64,000 bases of DNA from RFSX01 sp965230215. GTDB taxonomy: Bacteria; Bacteroidota; Bacteroidia; Chitinophagales; Saprospiraceae. How positions within the stretch are numbered: the first letter of the stretch is position 1; every line of letters begins with the position of its first letter. The notes beneath the pieces were generated by a model, which was not told the DNA's origin, did no database searches, and saw only the letters and a program-made list of their open reading frames with translations. The stretch lies in the NCBI GenBank assembly GCA_965230215.1, contig CBDDKN010000001.1:1798001-1862000 (forward strand), in the 5' to 3' direction. Below are positions 8,088 through 15,458 of the stretch, one piece after another. The translations under genes were made by a program, and so were the position numbers.

Positions 8088-11000
8088 ATGATAAGATTAT
8101 CTCGAATCTTTTTCTTTTTGAGCATTTGTATACTTGCATCTTGTAACAGTGATCAAGTTGATTTATCAGCGGAACCTGAATCCAATGATAAAATTTCCAG
8201 GACCTATTTTGAAAGCATGTCTCCTGATCACACAGGCATACGATTCTCTAACACAATCAAGGAAAATGAACGACTTCACAGTTTCATCTGGAACTTCATA
8301 TATCAAGGTGCTGGTGTCGGCCTTTCTGATATCAATAATGATGGCCTCGTAGATGTGTTTTTTTGCGGAAATATGGTAAGTGATAAGCTGTATTTGAACA
8401 AAGGCAATTTTGAATTTGAAGACATCAGCAAATCTTCCGGCATAGACAATAAACTGTGGTCCACTGGAGTCAACTTTGTTGATATAAACAATGATGGCTG
8501 GACCGATATATATGTTTGCAAAAACTTCTTTCTGCTTCAGGACGGGGTAAGAAAAAACAAGCTTTATATCAACAATGGAGATTTGACATTCACTGAACAA
8601 GCAGAACAATATGGTATTGCTGACGCAGGTTTCTCAATTCAATCATATTTTTTCGATGCTGAAAATGACGGCGACCTGGACATGTATCTAGTCAATCAAC
8701 CCATGGACCAATATGCAGCGCAACTGGCGCGACCTGAAAGTCTGCAACGACTCCCCTATAGCGATAAGCTATACATCAACCAGGGAGGTGTGTTTAAGGA
8801 TATGACCGAGGAGCTGGGGCTCACAAATAAAACGTATGGACTTTCTGCGGTCATCGCAGATTTTGACGACAATGGATTTCAGGACATCTATCTGTGCAAT
8901 GATTACTACCACGGAGATAAATTCTATATGAACCAAGGTAATCTTGAGTTTAGCGAACAAATCCAATCACGTGTAAATCACACATCCTTTTACAGCATGG
9001 GATCTGACGCGGCAGATATCAACAGAGATGGGATGATGGACTTCTTTGTTCTGGATATGGCTTTCGATGACCACTACAGATCCAAGACCAATATGGAATC
9101 TATGCAAACGGAACGATTCAAGCATTTGGTCGAAGATGGTCATCACTATCAATATGCCGTTAATTCATTACAACTAAACTGTGGTGACGCACACTTCAAA
9201 GAAATAGCACATTTCAGTGGCGTTAGTCACACCGACTGGAGCTGGGCCCCGCTGTTTGTTGACATCGATAATAACAGCTCATCTGACCTTCTTATCAGCA
9301 ACGGTATTCTGAAAGATCTCCGTAATAATGATTTTGTTACCCAGTTGAAATCCAACAACAAGTTTTCTGTTAATAAATCGAATTATCAGCAAGTATTGTC
9401 AAGTATACCATCAACGCCTGTCGCCAATAAAATCTTCATCAACAATGGGGAGAAATTTGAAAAGTTAGAATCAGCAGACCCGTTTTGTAATCCAGCTTTT
9501 TCATCTGGACTGGCTTATGCAGATCTGGACAATGATGGAGACATAGATCTTGTTGCGAATAATAGCAACAGTCTGGCTGGTATCTATAGAAACAACACCA
9601 ACAAGAGTGGCAACTATCTAAGGGTAAATCTTAAAGGACCAGATAAAAACAAGGACGCCATCGGAACCCAAGTGGTATTGCATACCGATACGGGTCTGCA
9701 ACTAAAGAACAAACAAGCCGCTCGCGGATACATGTCTGCATCGGATGATTTCATCCATTTCGGTATGGGTAAAGAAAGCAAAATAGATAGTCTGGTTGTG
9801 AGGTGGAACAACATCGAAAAAAGCGTCATTACCGATGCGGAAATAAATACTGTTCTAAATGTAGACTATAACAAAACTCAAAAAGAAAATATAGCTTCAG
9901 TGCAACAAGCTGATCCAATAATTCTACCCAGTCAATTATTGGAATACACACATCAGGAAAACGAATACAACGACTATCAAAATCAGGTTTTGCTTCCACA
10001 TAATCAAAGCCAGAACGGTCCCCTACTGCTGGTTGCCGATTTAAACAATGACGGACTGCAGGATATACATATCGGATCTTCGGTTGGACAAGAAGCCTTG
10101 ATCGCTTACCAGACAAGTGACATCACATTCGAGAAAGAAATAATTAGCAGTGGGCCACTAAGTTCATCACGTGAACAGATACAAAGTATTGCTGTAGACT
10201 TCGACAAGGACAATGATCTCGATCTATATTCAGTATGCGGAGGTGCCCAATATACCAATGGTGATAGCATGCTTAAAGATCAATTCTATCTTTCGAATGA
10301 AGGCAATTTAGTAGAAAGCAAATTAACATCAGACGAAAGCCATTTTAACGGACACTGTATAGTTGATTACGACTTCAATAATGATGGATTTCCAGACATA
10401 ATAATTGGAGGACATGTCAATGCTGATGCATACGGTCAAAATCAGGACACCCGCATATTCCTGTTCAATAATTCTTCAGGAAAGTTTGATGATGCAACAG
10501 ATAGCTATTGTCCACAATTGAGGAACTTAGGCATGGTCAGCTCTATCGTCAAATCGGATATAGACAATGATGGCGATATTGATTTCATCTTAGGAGGTGA
10601 CTGGATGCCATTAAGCTTCATGATCAACAGCAATGGCAGCTTCAAAATTCAAAGTTTTAAATATGATGACAAGCCATTAAGCGGTTGGCACTGGTGTATT
10701 AAAACAGCAGATTTTGACAATGATGGCGACAATGATATACTGATTGGAAATCTGGGTGAAAACAATAAATTCAAACCAAGTAAGCAGAAGCCTCTGCGTC
10801 TGTATGCAGGTGATCTAGATGCCAATGGAGACCACGATGTTGTTCTGGCAAAATCATATAACAACACCATTGTACCGGTAAGAGGTCGTGAATGTTCGTC
10901 TCAGGAGATGCCATTCATTACCGATAAGTTTAAAGATTATTCCAGTTTTGCAGCGGCATCAATCGATCAAATCTATGCCTTTGATGATCTTGATAATATT

Positions 11001-11399
11001 ACAGAGACACTTGTGAACGACTTCAGTCATGTCTATCTTGAAAATAAAGGTGCATTGAAGTTTAATTTGTCAAAATTACCTCCTCAAGTACAAATGGGAT
11101 GCATCAAGGATTTTGAGATCATGGATGTGAATAATGATGGGCTTATGGATTTCTTTTACGGTGGCAATCATTTCCCGGTAGAGCCGGAAACAGTGAGATA
11201 CGATGCAGGCGGATTGGGCCTATGCCTGGGCAAAGCTGAAGGTGGATTCGAATGGGTTGATTACGCCAAACTCGGAATATTCCTTAATGAAGACATAAGA
11301 GACCTGGATCTTATTGAAGTAAATGGGAAATTACATTTGCTGGTCAGTATCAACAATGGCCAGTTGAAGAGCTATGAAATAAATCTAGAAAAGAAGTGA
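8088..11399 (+). CDS. Large FG-GAP/VCBS repeat lipoprotein with ASPIC/UnbV domain (CRTAC1-like)
   Basis: A 1103-residue surface or periplasmic lipoprotein. The signal ends in the lipobox LASC (Cys19). Many FG-GAP/VCBS calcium-binding units follow, recognisable as DINNDGLVDV, DFDDNGFQDI, DLDNDGDIDL, DYDFNNDGFPDI and similar; these form a beta-propeller, and there appear to be two propellers. An ASPIC/UnbV segment sits in the middle (about residues 530-590: GTQVVLHTDTGLQ, ARGYMSASDD, HFGMGKESKIDSLVVRW). Proteins of this type are abundant in marine Bacteroidota, often near SusC/D genes, and their role is unclear (adhesion or polysaccharide binding). No SusC/D pair is present here. Its last 15 bp overlap the end of the convergent glycosyltransferase gene. 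Confidence 0.9.
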   Translation: MIRLSRIFFFLSICILASCNSDQVDLSAEPESNDKISRTYFESMSPDHTGIRFSNTIKENERLHSFIWNFIYQGAGVGLSDINNDGLVDVFFCGNMVSDKLYLNKGNFEFEDISKSSGIDNKLWSTGVNFVDINNDGWTDIYVCKNFFLLQDGVRKNKLYINNGDLTFTEQAEQYGIADAGFSIQSYFFDAENDGDLDMYLVNQPMDQYAAQLARPESLQRLPYSDKLYINQGGVFKDMTEELGLTNKTYGLSAVIADFDDNGFQDIYLCNDYYHGDKFYMNQGNLEFSEQIQSRVNHTSFYSMGSDAADINRDGMMDFFVLDMAFDDHYRSKTNMESMQTERFKHLVEDGHHYQYAVNSLQLNCGDAHFKEIAHFSGVSHTDWSWAPLFVDIDNNSSSDLLISNGILKDLRNNDFVTQLKSNNKFSVNKSNYQQVLSSIPSTPVANKIFINNGEKFEKLESADPFCNPAFSSGLAYADLDNDGDIDLVANNSNSLAGIYRNNTNKSGNYLRVNLKGPDKNKDAIGTQVVLHTDTGLQLKNKQAARGYMSASDDFIHFGMGKESKIDSLVVRWNNIEKSVITDAEINTVLNVDYNKTQKENIASVQQADPIILPSQLLEYTHQENEYNDYQNQVLLPHNQSQNGPLLLVADLNNDGLQDIHIGSSVGQEALIAYQTSDITFEKEIISSGPLSSSREQIQSIAVDFDKDNDLDLYSVCGGAQYTNGDSMLKDQFYLSNEGNLVESKLTSDESHFNGHCIVDYDFNNDGFPDIIIGGHVNADAYGQNQDTRIFLFNNSSGKFDDATDSYCPQLRNLGMVSSIVKSDIDNDGDIDFILGGDWMPLSFMINSNGSFKIQSFKYDDKPLSGWHWCIKTADFDNDGDNDILIGNLGENNKFKPSKQKPLRLYAGDLDANGDHDVVLAKSYNNTIVPVRGRECSSQEMPFITDKFKDYSSFAAASIDQIYAFDDLDNITETLVNDFSHVYLENKGALKFNLSKLPPQVQMGCIKDFEIMDVNNDGLMDFFYGGNHFPVEPETVRYDAGGLGLCLGKAEGGFEWVDYAKLGIFLNEDIRDLDLIEVNGKLHLLVSINNGQLKSYEINLEKK

Positions 11400-13301
11400 T
11401 AACAATTTTTCACTTTCCACCCAAATACTGTAATGCCTCGCGTAGAACAGATTGGCATTATGAATACTCTCCAGCGACGCTTCAGGGTCTGGAAGGATAC
11501 TGAACACCCCTTTTCTTAATCTTGGGAGCTGTTCGATTTGGACATCACGCCTGTCATAGGAAATCCAGGTTTTTTGTCCCAACAAAACAGAAACCAAGTT
11601 GCCATACCATTGCTTCCTGTTTTTGCTAAATATAAAAATTGGAAATAATAATATCAGTAAGATGGAAAAGTCCAGATCTATCAGTCGCTTGGTTCTCTTA
11701 TGGAACTCCTGATTTAACTTGAAGTCAATTTCAAGTGTATACCACTCTCCCATCGCGTTCTTTGAGTTGCTACCAAGAATACTCTTGTTGTCATTGCTAG
11801 CAATCTTGAAATCAACCTGCCTATCTACCTGCCCTATCATCCCAAATATTCTATCAGTAGTTAAATCCCCTGAGCAAAAAATGATTTCATCTATAGCCTG
11901 GGCATTGACCAAATCCGCAAGTTCAGCATTTTCATACTTGAAATCAGACTCTATATTAAGATGTTGGTGCACTGACTTGGCACCATAGATATTCTGAACA
12001 ATCTGGTCGATACTGCTGAATGCACCAGGTGAACCAATTGTAAGAATACGTCTCGATTCTGAGCCTCTTTCACCCCATCTTCCGAAATATACTCTTGTGA
12101 ATATACGTCTCAGCAGCAGCATCAGAAAAGGGGATGCAAATAAGAGAATGATTAGTACAGTTCTAGAAAAGCGCCAGTGCAGTGGAAACAGCGCATAAAG
12201 AGACAATAGAACAAATGCTGAAGTCAATGCTGCAAATATCCACTGTTTAAATCGATATCTCTTGTCGAAGTGACCAAACAGATAATAACAGGCCACCATA
12301 AACAAGCACAAAATTCCTATACTTATATCACTTTCAGCTTCTGAATAATACTCAGGATTACCAAAATAGTATTTCGCCCATGCATATTGCGTTAGCTTCG
12401 TGAATACAACCAAACAGAAAAGGTTGATAACGGGCCATAGCAATAACTTAAACAGGGTCTTCACGAAACCACTTAGTGCAGCAAATAAAATACCCAGTCT
12501 AAGGATGTACTTCCATATCCAGGAAGATGACTTATGCCTCTTTTCAGAATATATCTGCATGGCGCCGTAGAACCTCTTCAAATAATTGAAACTGGCTTTT
12601 TTTGTACTCTCACCCTTGAAGTGAATTATTGTGGTCTCAGGCAGATATATAATATCCTTACCCAATGCCTTAATCTGATACGACATCTCAATGTCTTCGC
12701 CATACATGAAGTAATCTTCATCAAATCCGCCTATCTGATTAAGTGTATGCTTGTCAGTAAATATATATGCACCGGACAGCACTTCCATTTGCGCTGTCTT
12801 TGATTCAGGTATGTGACCAAGGTAATAGGCATTAAAAAAAGATGAGTTTTTAAAAACACGAGACAAACCACTCATCTTAAATAAAGAAGATAAGGGTGTA
12901 GGAAACCCGCGTTTTGACTCGGGAAGGTATTGGCCACTCCCATCAACCATACGCACCCCAATAGCCCCAACATTATCATGTTGTTGATAATATTGGATAC
13001 AATTCTGGATGCTTTGCTCCTCTAAAATCGTATCAGGGTTAAGGATAAGGATGTAATCACCAGTCGCAATTTCGAAGGCTTGATTGTTCGCCTTGGAAAA
13101 TCCCAGATTCTCCTTATTGGAAATACACTTAACCTGAGGAAATTCTTCCGTCAACATCTTTACACTTCCATCCATAGAAGCGTTATCGACTACAATTATT
13201 TCTAATTCAGCATCGCATACAGAAGACAAGACAGATTGCAAACACTGTCGGAGAAAGTATCTCACATTATAATTGACGATGACAATGCTTACCCTTGGCA
13301 T
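11385..13301 (-). CDS. Family 2 glycosyltransferase fused to a polyprenyl glycosylphosphotransferase-like C-terminus
   Basis: A 638-residue membrane protein. Residues 1 to about 250 form a GT-A family 2 domain of the rhamnosyltransferase type: SIVIVNYNVRYFLRQCLQS, VVDNASMDGS, NKENLGFSKANNQA and the metal-binding ILNPDT. Several transmembrane helices follow (about 270-405). A soluble segment starting RRILTIGSPGAF comes next, then a tail like the polyisoprenyl-phosphate hexose-1-phosphate transferases: RTKRLIDLDFSILLILLFP, LLGQKTWISY, LPRLRKGVFSI and ARHYSIWVESEKLL. That tail lacks the strong acidic catalytic motifs I would expect, so it may be inactive or membrane-anchoring only. It lies 11 bp after recR on the same strand. 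Confidence 0.82.
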   Translation of the reverse strand: MPRVSIVIVNYNVRYFLRQCLQSVLSSVCDAELEIIVVDNASMDGSVKMLTEEFPQVKCISNKENLGFSKANNQAFEIATGDYILILNPDTILEEQSIQNCIQYYQQHDNVGAIGVRMVDGSGQYLPESKRGFPTPLSSLFKMSGLSRVFKNSSFFNAYYLGHIPESKTAQMEVLSGAYIFTDKHTLNQIGGFDEDYFMYGEDIEMSYQIKALGKDIIYLPETTIIHFKGESTKKASFNYLKRFYGAMQIYSEKRHKSSSWIWKYILRLGILFAALSGFVKTLFKLLLWPVINLFCLVVFTKLTQYAWAKYYFGNPEYYSEAESDISIGILCLFMVACYYLFGHFDKRYRFKQWIFAALTSAFVLLSLYALFPLHWRFSRTVLIILLFASPFLMLLLRRIFTRVYFGRWGERGSESRRILTIGSPGAFSSIDQIVQNIYGAKSVHQHLNIESDFKYENAELADLVNAQAIDEIIFCSGDLTTDRIFGMIGQVDRQVDFKIASNDNKSILGSNSKNAMGEWYTLEIDFKLNQEFHKRTKRLIDLDFSILLILLFPIFIFSKNRKQWYGNLVSVLLGQKTWISYDRRDVQIEQLPRLRKGVFSILPDPEASLESIHNANLFYARHYSIWVESEKLLSLLF

Positions 13302-13312
13302 GTTATAGATTT

Positions 13313-13927
13313 CTAGGAAGAAACAGGTTTGTCGTATACAGTTCTGCTGTGAATTGACCTGCCAAGTGTTAATTCGTCAGCATATTCAAGTTCACCACCA
13401 AATGCTACACCGCGTGCTATTGTAGAAATGGTTACCTGCCCATCGATGAGTTTGGATATGTAGTATATGGAAGTGTCTCCTTCTATTGTAGGGCTTATGG
13501 CCATGATAAGCTCTTCAATATCATCTTCTCTAATTCTGCTTATCAATTCATCTATGTTCAAATCCTCAGGTCCAACGCCTTCCAATGGGCTGATCACACC
13601 GCCAAGAACATGGTATACGCCACTATACTGCTGCGTATTTTCTATGGCCATCACATCCTTGACAGATTCAACCACACAAATTTGCTTTTTATTGCGACTT
13701 GGATCCTCACAGATATCACAGACATCCCGATCAGCGTAATTGCAGCACACTTTGCATTCTTTGAGATCTGTAGACAGTGCTTCCAGAGCCTCAATCAGTC
13801 TTTTTTTCTTGTCGCCTTTGTTGGCAGCAAGATGCAGGACCAGCCTTAAAGCAGATTTTTTACCGATACTGGGCAATGCACTGACAGCTTCTACAGCTTT
13901 TTCAAGTGTCTTAGATGAAAACTTCAT
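13313..13927 (-). CDS. recR: Recombination mediator RecR
   Basis: A 204-residue RecR, which works with RecO (and RecF) to load RecA at gaps and breaks. Visible parts: the helix-hairpin-helix region LPSIGKKSALRLVLHL, the four-Cys zinc finger CKVCCNYADRDVCDIC, and the Toprim domain (ICVVESVKDVMAIE, YHVLGGVISPLEGVGPEDL). The C-terminus carries RGVAFGGELEYADELTLGRS. The start is set at the ATG at 13927 because this gives the usual MKFSSKTLEKAV beginning; the reading frame is open 19 codons further but that part is not RecR-like. It is the first gene of a likely recR-glycosyltransferase pair. Confidence 0.95.
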   Translation of the reverse strand: MKFSSKTLEKAVEAVSALPSIGKKSALRLVLHLAANKGDKKKRLIEALEALSTDLKECKVCCNYADRDVCDICEDPSRNKKQICVVESVKDVMAIENTQQYSGVYHVLGGVISPLEGVGPEDLNIDELISRIREDDIEELIMAISPTIEGDTSIYYISKLIDGQVTISTIARGVAFGGELEYADELTLGRSIHSRTVYDKPVSS

Positions 13928-14122
13928 GTCATAAAAATAGCTAAATGCCCATTTTTTATGTGACAATTGACAACTTATTAGCAATTAATATAATATGATA
14001 GATCATTTTGGTCTATTCTGATCTTTCTGCCTTCTCATTTGTTATTACCGGTATAATTTTAGATTATACCTAAGAATGCTTTTTTTTGCAACATCATTAA
14101 ATTTGACCTCTAAACTTAGGAA

Positions 14123-15418
14123 ATGGCTGAAGTAATAAGAATGCCGCGATTGAGCGACACCATGGAAGAAGGAAACATTGTATCATGGCTTAAGGCCGAA
14201 GGTGATACTGTTGAACCTGGCGATGTGCTCGCTGAAGTAGAGACTGATAAGGCAACAATGGAACTTGAAAGTTTTAATGAAGGCGTTCTCCTTCACATTG
14301 GTGTTAAAGAAGGCGCCGTACCAGTAGATGGTGTTATCGCCATAATCGGTGAAAAAGGTGAAGACATTAGCGCTGTGCTAAAAGAAATAGAAAATGAATC
14401 TTCTGCTCCCGCTGAGGCAAGCAATGATGCCAAAGCCGTTGAGAGTAGCCCAGAGCCGGCTGCGGAAGCACAAAAACCAGCTGCTCCAGTAGCTACACCT
14501 GTTGCCCAGGCCTCTGCACCAGCGGCACCAGTGGCTTCTACGACTGAAGGAGGTAGAATTAAGGCCTCTCCGCTTGCGCGCAAGATGGCTGAAGAAAGCA
14601 ATATCGACTTACGTCTCGTTCAAGGAACTGGAGAAAACGGTCGCATTATAAAGAGAGATATTGATGATGCCATTCAAAATGGTGTAATAGCAGCTCCAAT
14701 GGCTATGCCAATGGCCAATCCAAATATTCTGGATCCCAGTGTCTATGGCGATAAGCCAGTATCTCAGATGAGAAAGGTTATTGCCAGAAGGTTGGGAGAA
14801 AGCAAGTTTACTGCTCCTCATTTCTATCTAACCATGGAAATGGATATGGATAACGCCATTCAATCTAGAAAAGCTTTGAATGAAGATTCCGAGATAAGAA
14901 TTTCTTTCAATGATCTTATCGTTAAGGCTTGCGCAGCAGCTTTACGCAGACATCCAGAGATCAACGCATCATGGTTTGGTGATAAGATAACTTATCATCA
15001 GGATATCAACATCGGCGTTGCGGTTGCTATCGATGAAGGACTTATGGTGCCTGTGATTAGAAATGCAGATCTGAAGTCTTTATCTACAATTAAATCAGAG
15101 ATAAAGGTCCTTGCAGGTAAGGCCAGAGATAGAAAACTGTCTCCTGAGGAGATGTCAGGGAACACATTTACAATAAGCAACCTTGGTATGTTTGATATCG
15201 ATGAGTTTACAGCTATCATCAATCCACCTGATGCATGTATTCTTGCTGTCGGATCAATCGTTCAGAAACCTGTAGTTCGCAACGGAGAAATCGTTGTAGG
15301 AAATACAATGAAGGTTACATTGTCTTGTGACCACAGAATAGTTGATGGCGCTAAGGGAGCCACATTCCTTCAGACCTTGAAGGGCTTTATAGAAAACCCG
15401 GTAAAAATCTTGTTTTAA
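14123..15418 (+). CDS. Pyruvate dehydrogenase E2, dihydrolipoamide acetyltransferase
   Basis: A 431-residue E2 core protein of a 2-oxo acid dehydrogenase complex. It transfers the acetyl group from lipoamide to CoA. There is one lipoyl domain (residues 1-80, lipoylated Lys43 in ETDKATME) and an Ala/Pro-rich swinging linker (about 90-140). The E1/E3-binding domain follows (about 144-185: RIKASPLARKMAEES, GTGENGRIIKRDI). The catalytic domain ends with SCDHRIVDGAKGA, with the active-site His404 and Asp408. It resembles the mitochondrial/alpha-proteobacterial PDH E2 type. The E1 and E3 genes are not in the window. A terminator follows directly, so it is probably transcribed alone. Confidence 0.93.
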   Translation: MAEVIRMPRLSDTMEEGNIVSWLKAEGDTVEPGDVLAEVETDKATMELESFNEGVLLHIGVKEGAVPVDGVIAIIGEKGEDISAVLKEIENESSAPAEASNDAKAVESSPEPAAEAQKPAAPVATPVAQASAPAAPVASTTEGGRIKASPLARKMAEESNIDLRLVQGTGENGRIIKRDIDDAIQNGVIAAPMAMPMANPNILDPSVYGDKPVSQMRKVIARRLGESKFTAPHFYLTMEMDMDNAIQSRKALNEDSEIRISFNDLIVKACAAALRRHPEINASWFGDKITYHQDINIGVAVAIDEGLMVPVIRNADLKSLSTIKSEIKVLAGKARDRKLSPEEMSGNTFTISNLGMFDIDEFTAIINPPDACILAVGSIVQKPVVRNGEIVVGNTMKVTLSCDHRIVDGAKGATFLQTLKGFIENPVKILF

Positions 15419-15429
15419 GATAAAAAGAA

Positions 15430-15457
15430 AAGGCTCAGAAAACTCTGAGCCTTTTTT
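15430..15457 (+). terminator. Terminator after the E2 gene
   Basis: A stem AAGGCTCAG/CTGAGCCTT with a short A-rich loop, followed by a run of T residues. It lies between the convergent E2 and OmpA genes and may act in both directions. Confidence 0.88.
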
Positions 15458-15458
15458 A

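Noticed and set aside
13928..13984. Upstream N-terminal extension of RecR
   Set aside because: The extra 19 residues are not RecR-like, and the ATG at 13927 gives the standard family start.
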